Shown: positions 1 to 4,905, counted from the first letter of the stretch. The stretch: 8,139 nt of DNA from an uncultured Collinsella sp. (GCA_900546455.1 URCS01000077.1:1-8139); one strand, 5' to 3'. Made by a program: numbers and translations. Notes: generated by a model from the sequence alone, not told the origin.

Positions 1-16
1 GCGGGTGGTTTCTGAT

Positions 17-37
17 GCGGCGCGCTGCGCGCCCCGC
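17..37. other. GC-rich hairpin at the left edge
   Basis: GCGGCGCGC and GCGCCCCGC pair with a single C-C mismatch around a TGC loop. No T-tract follows on either strand. It may be the tail of a feature lying outside the window; no gene can be placed in bases 1-56. Confidence 0.35.
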
Positions 38-56
38 ACAGGCTAAAGCCTCTAAC

Positions 57-90
57 AAAAGCCGCTCGCTCTTTCGAGCACGCGGCTTTT
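57..90 (-). terminator. Intrinsic terminator of the PTS operon (bidirectional)
   Basis: AAAAGCCGC (57-65) pairs with GCGGCTTTT (82-90), and an inner GCTC/GAGC stem closes a TTTC loop. Read on the minus strand, the stem ends in TTTT about 70 bases past the IID stop codon. The plus strand also ends in TTTT, so it could also stop a convergent gene to the left. Confidence 0.85.
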
Positions 91-102
91 AACATACACA
101 TG

Positions 103-149
103 GCTTAAGGGGTCGGGGTGTGAGCCGCGTAGGGACACACCCCTCAAGC
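103..149 (-). other. Long hairpin just after the IID stop
   Basis: GCTTAAGGGG (103-112) matches the complement of CCCCTCAAGC (140-149) at 9 of 10 bases. An overlapping stem GGGGTGTG (115-122) with CACACCCC (136-143) is perfect. The structure starts 7 bases beyond the IID stop and has no T-tract. It is better read as a 3'-end stabiliser or processing structure upstream of the real terminator at 57-90 than as a terminator itself. Confidence 0.5.
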
Positions 150-156
150 TAGAGCC

Positions 157-1239
157 TTACCAGATGCTCGGCCAGAGACCAAGCGGGCCAGCGCCCAGGA
201 TGCCAAGGACGAAGAGCAGGAGAATGCCCTTGGTCGGGGTCCAGCTGTGCTTAGCGAACATGTAGTAAAGCAGCAGCGTAAGCATAAGCGGGACGAGCTT
301 CGGGACGATGGTGTTGAGGGTGTCGGCAACAGAGAAGTTGACCGGATCCTCGGTAACGGTGCCGTAGGTAACGGACTCCATGCCGTTGCCCAGATCGGTG
401 ACGCCGCACTCGACAGCGTTGCCGTCGGCATCGGAAGCGGTGAGGGCGTTGCCGTCCTCATCGGTCATGGCGATGGTACCGGCCTCAGCGGTCTCGGTAT
501 CGATACCCTCCATACCGGTGAAGTTCTCGGCCTCCTTCTCGGAGACGATCACGGTAGTAGCGGAGAGACCACGGGTGGTGCCGTTGGGGATCTGGAGGTT
601 GATCTGGGTGCCACCCATGGTGACGACCAGGCAACCGACGACGAAGACGCCCATGATGGAAGCGGCACGCGTGAAGGCCTGCATGTTGGCGGTCAGAGCG
701 TCAATAGCGCTGGTGCCAAGCTTGTAGGACCAGTTCATGAGCCAGAAGCGCAGAGCGAACTGGACGACGTTGAAGATCACCAGGAAGATGATCGGTGCAG
801 CGGCGTTGCCGTTGATGGCCATGTTGGAGGTGATGCCGGCCGTGATAGGCACGAGCGTCAGCCAGAACAGGGCGTCACCGATACCACCGAGCGGGCCCAT
901 TGCGGCGACGCGGACGGCGCGGATCGTGGGGATGTCAACCTTGTTCTGCTCGAGCGAAAGCACGATGCCCATAACAAAGGTGACAAGGAACGGGTGGGTG
1001 TTGAAGAACTCCAGGTTGTGGCTCATGGAAGCCGCGAGGTCGTTCTTGTTGGTGTGGATCTTCTCCAGACCGGGGATGATGGAGTAGAGCCAGCCAGCGG
1101 CCTGCATGCGCTCGTAGTTGAACGATGCCTGCAGGAAGCAGGAGCGCCAAGCCATCTTGTTGAGGGTCTTCTGGTCGAGCTGCGGAGCAGGAGTGAGATC
1201 CTCGTAGTGCTCCGGGATCACATACTCATTAGATGCCAT
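157..1239 (-). CDS. PTS mannose-family IID component with a long polar insert
   Basis: Membrane subunit that, with IIC, forms the sugar channel of a mannose-family phosphotransferase system. It is recognised by the family signature around MGPLGGIGDALFW (residues 114-126), the N-terminal FLQASFNYERMQ region (35-46), and the hydrophobic C-terminus ending in GILGAGPLGLWPSIW. The start is MASNEY at 1239, because GGAGGTGA lies 8 bases upstream; an in-frame ATG 33 bases earlier has no such support. The protein has 360 residues, against roughly 270-300 usual for the family. The surplus lies at about residues 211-305, between hydrophobic stretches at 193-209 and 308-328. This part is acidic, rich in Gly/Thr/Asp and holds a repeated DxDGNA unit. 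The 5' end overlaps the IIC 3' end by 11 bases, so translation is probably coupled. Family assignment is firm; sugar specificity is not known. Confidence 0.93.
   Translation of the reverse strand: MASNEYVIPEHYEDLTPAPQLDQKTLNKMAWRSCFLQASFNYERMQAAGWLYSIIPGLEKIHTNKNDLAASMSHNLEFFNTHPFLVTFVMGIVLSLEQNKVDIPTIRAVRVAAMGPLGGIGDALFWLTLVPITAGITSNMAINGNAAAPIIFLVIFNVVQFALRFWLMNWSYKLGTSAIDALTANMQAFTRAASIMGVFVVGCLVVTMGGTQINLQIPNGTTRGLSATTVIVSEKEAENFTGMEGIDTETAEAGTIAMTDEDGNALTASDADGNAVECGVTDLGNGMESVTYGTVTEDPVNFSVADTLNTIVPKLVPLMLTLLLYYMFAKHSWTPTKGILLLFVLGILGAGPLGLWPSIW
416..475 (-). repeat. 30-base tandem repeat inside the IID insert
   Basis: GCGTTGCCGTC-nn-CATCGG occurs at 416-434 and again at 446-464, with 17 of 19 bases equal and a period of exactly 30 bases (ten codons). 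In the protein this gives TDEDGNALTA followed by SDADGNAVEC, two acidic DxDGNA units. The in-frame period suggests a past local duplication within the extra segment of IID. Confidence 0.7.
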
Positions 1240-2029
1240 CTTCGAAGTCACCTCCGTCAGAAACAGCTGCACCCTTCAGCTCGGTCTGCTGCTGGAAGTC
1301 CCAGAAAGCGATGCCGAAGCCGATGAGAGCGAGGATGAGCAGAGCAGGGGTTGCCAGCGAATCGTTGGCAACGGTGATGAGCGCGAGGCCAAAGCCCATG
1401 AGGAAGAAGCCCCACATATCGCGGTTCATCATAACCTTGAGCAGGACGGCGAAGCCGACGAAGCGCATCATGCCGCCTGCAGCGGACAGACCGGTCTGCA
1501 GCCAAGTCGGGATGGCGGAAGCGATGGTCTGACCAATGGTAGCGCCAGCGATGAAGAACAGGGTGACGACGACAGCGAAGATCAGGCCGAGCAGAGCCAT
1601 GGCGAAGTAGTTCAGGCGCTCGATGCCCTTGGTGTCCGCGTTGTGAGCCATGTTATCGGCCGTGGACATAAGCGGGGACATAAGCGTGAAGACCAGGGTA
1701 ACGCCAAGCTGGCCAAGCAGAGCGAACGGAATGGCGAGGCCGACTGCCGCGTTGGGCTCGAGGCCCGTGGCGATAGCGAGAATGGCTGCCATGATGCCGC
1801 CGATGACGGCGTTAGGCGGCTGAGCGCCTCCGATCGGCATGTTGCCGATCGTCATGAGCTGATAGGTACCACCCACGAGAAGACCGGTGTTGAGGTCGCC
1901 AAGGATAAGACCGATGACGGCGCCGGTGACGATGGGCTGATAGAGAGACTCGAGGAAGTCAAACTGGTCGATTGCCGCGATGAACGTGACGACGAAGACC
2001 AGAGCGATCTGGATGATCGAGTATTCCAT
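1229..2029 (-). CDS. PTS mannose-family IIC component
   Basis: Polytopic membrane subunit that binds and translocates the sugar together with IID. At 266 residues it has normal family length. It begins MEYSIIQIALVFVVTF and carries the family's YQPIVTGAVIGLILGDLNTG region (30-49), the GGTYQLMTIGNMPIGGAQPPN segment (53-73) and AIPFALLGQLG (99-109). In mannose/glucose porters such as E. coli ManY, as I recall, this stretch reads IGAAVAPDAALA. The GGAQPPNAVIGGI version here is closer to the amino-sugar/sorbose type, which suggests a non-glucose substrate (inference). The hydrophilic tail ends DFEDGI. The RBS AAGGAGGAG (about 2034-2042) is well placed. A 90-base gap with two hairpins separates it from IIB, while its 3' end overlaps IID. 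Confidence 0.95.
   Translation of the reverse strand: MEYSIIQIALVFVVTFIAAIDQFDFLESLYQPIVTGAVIGLILGDLNTGLLVGGTYQLMTIGNMPIGGAQPPNAVIGGIMAAILAIATGLEPNAAVGLAIPFALLGQLGVTLVFTLMSPLMSTADNMAHNADTKGIERLNYFAMALLGLIFAVVVTLFFIAGATIGQTIASAIPTWLQTGLSAAGGMMRFVGFAVLLKVMMNRDMWGFFLMGFGLALITVANDSLATPALLILALIGFGIAFWDFQQQTELKGAAVSDGGDFEDGI
1248..1255 (-). promoter_or_regulatory. Strong RBS deciding the IID start
   Basis: GGAGGTGA on the minus strand, 8 bases before the ATG at 1237-1239. It lies inside the last codons of IIC and supports MASNEY as the IID N-terminus rather than the longer in-frame start. Confidence 0.85.
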
Positions 2030-2052
2030 CTTGCTCCTCCTTTCAAAATGTA

Positions 2053-2078
2053 TGTACGCACTTTGGATTTCACGTACA
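2053..2078 (-). other. Inverted repeat between IIB and IIC (first)
   Basis: TGTACG (2053-2058) and CGTACA (2073-2078) form a 6-base stem with a 14-base loop in the IIB-IIC spacer, just upstream of the IIC ribosome-binding site. It could be an RNA processing site, a stabiliser or a protein-binding dyad. Confidence 0.45.
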
Positions 2079-2082
2079 GAAC

Positions 2083-2102
2083 GTCAGGGTTTCACTCCTG
2101 AC
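2083..2102 (-). other. Inverted repeat between IIB and IIC (second)
   Basis: GTCAGG (2083-2088) and CCTGAC (2097-2102) form a perfect 6-base stem with an 8-base loop. It lies 17 bases after the IIB stop codon. No T-tract follows on the minus strand, so a full terminator is unlikely. Partial termination or mRNA processing between the cytoplasmic and membrane subunits is possible. Confidence 0.45.
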
Positions 2103-2119
2103 AACGTGGATCACGAGGA

Positions 2120-2602
2120 TTACGAGAAGAGCTTGCTCGTGTCCTCAACAGGCGTGCTCGGAACGCGCCTGATCTCCAACTCCACCCCCAATTCCTGCAG
2201 CTCTTTAAACGCAGCGACATCCTCGTCGTTAACTGCGACGGAGGTGGCGACTTGGCGCTTTCCTTCCGACATGTGCATGTTGCCGATGTTTACCTTCTTT
2301 ATAGGCACACCGCCCTTGACGAGCGTAAGCACGTCTTCCGGTGTTTCGGCCACGATGAAGATCTTCTGGCGCGGGCTCGCCTTGCCAATGACGTCGATGG
2401 TCTTCTGCAGGGAGAAGAAACGCGTAGCGACGCCGGCGGGAGCGGCCATCTTCATGAGGTTCTGGCGCATGGTGTTGGACGCCACGTCGTCGTTGGCGAC
2501 GAGGATGAGGTTGGAACCCAGAGTGGAGTTCCACTGGGTGGCAACCTGACCATGAACCAGTCGGTTATCGATGCGGGTAAGAAGAATGTTGGGTTCTGCC
2601 AT
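2120..2602 (-). CDS. PTS mannose-family IIB component
   Basis: Cytoplasmic phosphotransfer protein. It takes the phosphoryl group from IIA onto a histidine and passes it to the sugar entering through IIC/IID. The family motif RIDNRLVHGQV (10-20) places the active His at residue 17. At 160 residues the length is typical of a stand-alone IIB domain. Other family-like features are VANDDVASNTMRQNLMKMA (35-53) and IGNMHMSEGKRQVA (106-119). The start at 2602 has AAAGGAAG about 9 bases upstream. The gap to the YajC-like gene is 36 bases; to IIC it is 90 bases and contains two hairpins. RIDxRLVHGQ is general to the family and does not define the sugar. Confidence 0.95.
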   Translation of the reverse strand: MAEPNILLTRIDNRLVHGQVATQWNSTLGSNLILVANDDVASNTMRQNLMKMAAPAGVATRFFSLQKTIDVIGKASPRQKIFIVAETPEDVLTLVKGGVPIKKVNIGNMHMSEGKRQVATSVAVNDEDVAAFKELQELGVELEIRRVPSTPVEDTSKLFS

Positions 2603-2638
2603 GTTGATCAGCTTCCTTTCGATATTTGCTGACGACAG

Positions 2639-2920
2639 TTACTTGATCTCCTGAATCGCGTAACGCGAAACATCTACGACGGCTCCGGATCGGACTTTGA
2701 TCTGGACCTTCTCGCCTTCGATGCCTTTGACGGTTCCGTAGATACCGCCGGCGAAAAGAACCTCCTGACCCGGCTTGAGCTCGGTGTGCAGCTCCTTGAA
2801 GTACTTCTGCTTCTTCTTCATGTTGATTTGCGACCAGATGGTGTAAATCAAGCCCATGATGACAAGCAGGCCTAAAAGAGCGACCGAGGAGCTCAGGACG
2901 TTGGCTCCGAAATCGGCCAT
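2639..2920 (-). CDS. YajC-like membrane protein inside the PTS operon
   Basis: Small single-pass membrane protein of 93 residues. One transmembrane helix (about 8-30, LSSSVALLGLLVIMGLIYTIW) is followed by a basic QINMKKKQKYFKEL stretch and a small beta-rich domain with LKPGQEVLFAGGIYGTVKGI (48-67), the hallmark of YajC proteins. YajC is an accessory subunit of the SecDF-YajC protein-export complex. Here the gene is between IIA and IIB rather than near secD/secF. Its ATG overlaps the IIA stop by one base (TAATG), so it is translated with IIA. As I recall, YajC-like genes also sit in streptococcal mannose-family PTS operons for glycosaminoglycan disaccharides. A PTS-dedicated role, such as helping IIC/IID assembly, is inference. 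Either this is a specialised paralogue or the cell's only YajC; the window cannot tell. Confidence 0.88.
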   Translation of the reverse strand: MADFGANVLSSSVALLGLLVIMGLIYTIWSQINMKKKQKYFKELHTELKPGQEVLFAGGIYGTVKGIEGEKVQIKVRSGAVVDVSRYAIQEIK

Positions 2921-3363
2921 TAGATGCCGTCCTCGTCGCCGAAGATATCCTCTTCCTCGGAGTCGGCAACGGATGCGACCGTCTGGGCGGTGACGCCCGT
3001 CTGGCCAACGGTCACGGCCTGCTCGCCAAGCTCGGCGAGCGTGGCATTGCCGCGGAGGAACAGAAGCTCAATAACCATGGGAAGGTTGGTGCCAGTCAGA
3101 ACCTCGACGTTATCGACATCCTGGGCAATCATCATCGACTGGTTGAACGGGGTGCCGCCAAGCAGGTCGGTAAAGACGAGCACGCCATCGCACTCCTCGC
3201 GCATAGCGGTAATAGCGGCGCGGAGATCCTCACCGTAGGATGCAGCCTGGTCGCCCTCAAAAGGAACGACGGTAAAAGCAGGCTGGTCGCCAGCAACCAT
3301 AGCGATAGCGCTTGCAAGGCCGGGTGCGAACTGTCCATGACCGGTAAGAATAAAGCCAACCAT
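2920..3363 (-). CDS. PTS mannose-family IIA component
   Basis: First protein of the operon. It is the cytoplasmic carrier that accepts phosphate from HPr and hands it to IIB. GFILTGHGQFAPGL (3-16) gives the phosphorylated His9. FTDLLGGTPFN (64-74) and VLTGTNLPM (88-96) are the usual active-site loops, with Asp66 next to the histidine in this fold. The length, 147 residues, fits a separate IIA domain. The C-terminus is a strongly acidic tail (SEEEDIFGDEDGI). The start at 3363 is preceded by GGAAGGGA, but that site lies in the right arm of a leader hairpin. Upstream lie candidate promoters and operators (3404-3863). The next gene overlaps by one base. Confidence 0.95.
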   Translation of the reverse strand: MVGFILTGHGQFAPGLASAIAMVAGDQPAFTVVPFEGDQAASYGEDLRAAITAMREECDGVLVFTDLLGGTPFNQSMMIAQDVDNVEVLTGTNLPMVIELLFLRGNATLAELGEQAVTVGQTGVTAQTVASVADSEEEDIFGDEDGI

Positions 3364-3373
3364 TCAAATTTCC

Positions 3374-3416
3374 CTTCCGAAGGTGTGTACGATCTGAGTC
3401 CGATGATTTTCGGAAG
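3374..3416 (-). promoter_or_regulatory. Leader hairpin overlapping the IIA ribosome-binding site
   Basis: CTTCCGAA (3374-3381) and TTCGGAAG (3409-3416) are perfect 8-base complements with a 27-base loop. In the minus-strand mRNA the 3' arm is UUCGGAAG, which includes the GGAAGG Shine-Dalgarno of IIA. Formation of the stem would hide the ribosome-binding site, so it could control translation of the whole operon. The pairing is visible; the function is inferred. Confidence 0.5.
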
Positions 3417-3463
3417 CCAGCGGGCGCTCGCCCTTAAAGCTTCTTGGAAAGCGTTCTTTGAAG

Positions 3464-3493
3464 ACCAGTGGTTTCTAAACTGGTAGTAACCAC
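3464..3493. promoter_or_regulatory. Operator-like overlapping inverted repeats near the proximal promoter
   Basis: ACCAGT (3464-3469) pairs with ACTGGT (3479-3484), and the overlapping GTGGTT (3468-3473) pairs with AACCAC (3488-3493). The two pairings cannot form together. Read as DNA, TGGTTTCTAAACTGGT resembles a second site at 3761-3776 and is loosely like ACTGGT/ACCAGT operators of GntR-type amino-sugar repressors. It lies about 10-40 bases downstream of the proposed start of transcription, a repressing position. Confidence 0.5.
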
Positions 3494-3509
3494 GTGACGT
3501 GTTGTTGCC

Positions 3510-3518
3510 ACTATATCA
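3510..3518 (-). promoter_or_regulatory. Candidate proximal promoter (extended -10) of the PTS operon
   Basis: On the minus strand TGATATAGT contains a TGn extension followed by TATAGT (5 of 6 to consensus). No good -35 hexamer lies 16-18 bases further up, as is common for extended -10 promoters. Transcription would begin near 3503 and give a leader of about 140 bases. Confidence 0.45.
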
Positions 3519-3553
3519 CCACAGGAGAGGTCGCTTTCGTTGATTCAAACAGT

Positions 3554-3563
3554 AAAACGTTTT
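3554..3563. promoter_or_regulatory. LacI/CcpA-type operator centre
   Basis: AAAACGTTTT is a perfect 10-base palindrome with the central CG typical of LacI-family operators. It is about 50 bases upstream of the proposed proximal start. The outer positions match catabolite-response elements only partly, so the regulator is uncertain. Confidence 0.35.
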
Positions 3564-3567
3564 TGCA

Positions 3568-3598
3568 CCGCTCACGGCAAAAAATCGACCGTTTACCG
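3568..3598. promoter_or_regulatory. Degenerate copy A of a palindromic element
   Basis: ACGGCAAAAAATCG followed by ACCGTTTACCG parallels the minus-strand reading of copy B (3787-3816): ACGGTCAAAAACT followed by ACCGTTCACCG. The right half differs at one base in eleven, while the left half and spacing are looser. It lies between the two candidate promoters, about 80 bases upstream of the proximal start. Confidence 0.45.
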
Positions 3599-3754
3599 CT
3601 CGTTAACACTTCTACCTGCGGTTTTGAAACCATTTCGAAATGATTGGGCGAAAGATCGGAACTTTCTTTGCGTCTAAACAACGCAGGGCGGCTAAAAATA
3701 GCGTGTAGAAAAATTGCAGGTCATTATGAAGATTTGTGAATTGGTCTTTTTGAC

Positions 3755-3782
3755 TTAATACCAGTTAGAACCAGTTTTGCAA
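3755..3782 (-). promoter_or_regulatory. Candidate distal promoter of the PTS operon
   Basis: Minus-strand TTGCAA (3777-3782), 16 bases, then TATTAA (3755-3760) preceded by TGG, which makes an extended -10. Each hexamer matches consensus at 4 of 6 positions. The spacer is filled by the TGGT-CTAA-TGGT element, so a bound regulator would compete with polymerase. Transcription would start near 3748. Confidence 0.35.
3761..3776. promoter_or_regulatory. TGGT-CTAA-TGGT element in the distal promoter
   Basis: On the minus strand AACTGGTTCTAACTGG is followed by TATT. The half-word CTGGT occurs twice as a direct repeat ten bases apart. The plus strand at 3468-3487 has the related GTGGTTTCTAAACTGGTAGT, in opposite orientation and with two extra bases. 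Probably two sites for one regulator. Confidence 0.45.
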
Positions 3783-3786
3783 TTAT

Positions 3787-3816
3787 CGGTGAACGGTAGT
3801 TTTTGACCGTTCACCG
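3787..3816. promoter_or_regulatory. Copy B: perfect 11-base inverted repeat
   Basis: CGGTGAACGGT (3787-3797) and ACCGTTCACCG (3806-3816) are perfect complements with an 8-base centre AGTTTTTG. There is no T-tract after the stem on the minus strand. Its centre is about 54 bases upstream of the proposed distal start, which suits an activator or upstream operator. A hairpin role is possible but less likely. Confidence 0.6.
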
Positions 3817-3863
3817 GTCATTTGCAATCGTTTTCAGCCGTTTTCCCACATGAATTGAGGAAA

Positions 3864-3971
3864 GTTACCAGGTCCTCGGCGTTCGTGCTGCCTCGTCCAT
3901 CGCGGTCTACGGGGCTAACGATATGGCACCATGGGGACACTCGTATGTCAATTCCGGTCTAACAGAGCCAA
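3864..3971. repeat. Left arm of a 108-base inverted repeat
   Basis: Its reverse complement matches 5012-5119 at 103 of 108 positions with no gaps; all five differences are transitions. Homology stops sharply at both ends. The inner end, read from the right, is GGCTCTGTTAGACC, which looks like an insertion-sequence terminus (IS6 and ISL3 families have similar GG-CTCT/GTT starts, from memory). No transposase is seen. Confidence 0.93.
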
Positions 3972-3972
3972 T

Positions 3973-4013
3973 AAAAAACGGGACAAGTGATGTAGCTCAC
4001 TTGTCCCGTTTTT
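3973..4013 (-). terminator. Strong intrinsic terminator of the islet genes
   Basis: AAAAACGGGACAAGTGA (3974-3990) and TCACTTGTCCCGTTTTT (3997-4013) form a perfect 17-base stem with a 6-base loop. The minus strand ends in a run of T three bases after the stop of the 121-aa gene. The plus strand also has a T-rich tail. The hairpin begins two bases from the inner edge of the left repeat arm, so it insulates islet and PTS control region from each other. Confidence 0.95.
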
Positions 4014-4015
4014 AT

Positions 4016-4381
4016 TTATTTTCGAAGAGCATCGGCCAGCCGCAGGATTGAAACCATCGAATGATAGGCGAGCTCCACCTTTTCACCCGCAAGCAGTCGT
4101 TTTGAGCTAGCCTCATCTAGCCCCACAAGCCGAGAAAACAGCAAGCTGCTCATCATGCCCTCGTCAATAGAGTCATTTATGATTTTAAGAACGTCCGCAT
4201 CATTAAGCGATGCCGAGCTGTAAGGGGCAACACGAGCGGAACTCTCAATTAACGATGAGACAAAAGGATGGAGATGCTTTGGGCATAGCCCATCAAACAC
4301 CACATCCCCATTGTCATTCGAGCCGACCAGGCGCCAAGTATAATGTTCGACCCAATCATCCCCGTCATATATGGTGTCCAC
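4016..4381 (-). CDS. Unknown 121-aa cytoplasmic protein of the islet
   Basis: I do not recognise this protein. The frame is open further upstream (to 4471), but GGGAGG at 4388-4393 stands 6 bases before a GTG at 4379-4381, 14 bases after the stop of the preceding gene. That makes GTG the likely start (MDTIYDGDDWVEHYTW); the longer version would read through the neighbour's 3' end. There is no signal peptide and no membrane segment. The first 35 residues are acidic and aromatic and include LCPKHLHPF (about 32-40). The rest looks helical, with DADVLKIINDSIDEGM and SSKRLLAGEKVELAYHSMVSILRLADALRK. Codon use is AT-richer than in the flanking genes. It forms an operon with the secreted 169-aa protein; an immunity or regulatory partner role is a guess from that pairing only. 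Confidence 0.75.
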   Translation of the reverse strand: MDTIYDGDDWVEHYTWRLVGSNDNGDVVFDGLCPKHLHPFVSSLIESSARVAPYSSASLNDADVLKIINDSIDEGMMSSLLFSRLVGLDEASSKRLLAGEKVELAYHSMVSILRLADALRK

Positions 4382-4387
4382 AAGTGA

Positions 4388-4393
4388 CCTCCC
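4388..4393 (-). promoter_or_regulatory. RBS that fixes a GTG start
   Basis: GGGAGG on the minus strand, 6 bases before GTG (4379-4381) and 2 bases after the TAG stop of the upstream gene. It is the main reason to shorten the 3' gene of the islet to 121 residues. Confidence 0.75.
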
Positions 4394-4395
4394 GA

Positions 4396-4905
4396 CTAAA
4401 GGGAGAAACCTATTTGGACATCGGGGCGCAAGACGGCAATCCATATCGGGCCTGCAGCAGCTCCAACCCAACGCACCACATAGGTTCCTTTCCGTACATG
4501 CGTATCAATCTGCCCCGAAATGCCAGTGAAGGCAATTCCTGAACCGTTTGTCGGATAGCAATCGACGTATTTTTGTTTTCCGCTCACAACCTTGTATAGA
4601 TATATCGTTCCAGCGAAAGAAAAGGGGTCGTTGGCAATTTTGTCCGGAAGAACTTGCCACCTCAAAATCCCGCTTCCGATATGGTCGAGCTTGACCGTTC
4701 CGCCGTCCCCCTCAAAAGTGGCAAGGGGATTTACCCCAGACTGAGAGTCGGCATCGCCCTCCTTAGCGGTTATCAGCAGGCTGCCCGTATAAGACTGCTG
4801 AGGCTCACCTTCAGGACAGGCAGCCTCGGCCCAAGAAGGGCTGCTCAGACAGAACAGTCCGAGCAGCATCATTACTAACAAAAGATAACTCTTAGATCTT
4901 TTCAT
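4396..4905 (-). CDS. Unknown secreted protein of the islet (169 aa)
   Basis: Exported protein of unknown function. Residues 1-6 are basic (MKRSKS), 7-20 hydrophobic (YLLLVMMLLGLFCL), then SSPSWAEAA gives a signal-peptidase I site after Ala26 or Ala28. Cys19 is not in a good lipobox, so a free secreted protein is more likely than a lipoprotein. The mature part of about 140 residues looks beta-rich, with no membrane helix and just two cysteines (30 and 116) that could form a disulphide. It includes TFEGDGGTVKLDHIGSGILRW (63-83) and YVVRWVGAAAGPIWIAVLRP (142-161). The RBS is weak (GGGG 6 bases before ATG). The upstream region is AT-rich and the downstream gene follows after 14 bases. Adhesin, secreted toxin, inhibitor or bacteriocin-like roles are all open. 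Confidence 0.8.
   Translation of the reverse strand: MKRSKSYLLLVMMLLGLFCLSSPSWAEAACPEGEPQQSYTGSLLITAKEGDADSQSGVNPLATFEGDGGTVKLDHIGSGILRWQVLPDKIANDPFSFAGTIYLYKVVSGKQKYVDCYPTNGSGIAFTGISGQIDTHVRKGTYVVRWVGAAAGPIWIAVLRPDVQIGFSL

Larger units (their letters stand above)
3364..3863. other. 500-base regulatory region upstream of the PTS operon
   Basis: No convincing coding region on either strand. It is AT-richer than the genes and dense with dyads. Besides the elements listed separately, it contains a near-palindrome GGGCGCTCGCCC (3422-3433), a perfect 12-base palindrome CATTTCGAAATG (3631-3642), CACGTG (3491-3496), and the repeated word TTTGCAAT (about 3776-3783 and 3821-3828). A leader of about 140 bases would result from the proximal promoter. 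Confidence 0.6.

Noticed and set aside
1240..1272. Longer start for IID (MQLFLTEVTSK before MASNEY)
   Set aside because: It would overlap IIC by 44 bases without a ribosome-binding site, while GGAGGTGA is ideally spaced for the start at 1239.
247..1326. Plus-strand frame of 359 codons
   Set aside because: Antisense to IID. The His/Asp/Gly-rich composition and lack of any family motif mark it as a shadow.
3631..3642. CATTTCGAAATG palindrome as an operator
   Set aside because: A single copy, not aligned with either candidate promoter; it is mentioned only within the region description.
3787..3816. Perfect inverted repeat read as a terminator
   Set aside because: No T-tract on the minus strand and no gene ends nearby; a related copy at 3568-3598 suggests an operator instead.
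4210..4542. Plus-strand frame of 110 codons across the two islet genes
   Set aside because: Antisense to both genes and their junction, with no good ribosome-binding site. The minus-strand genes have a signal peptide, a Shine-Dalgarno and a terminator in support.
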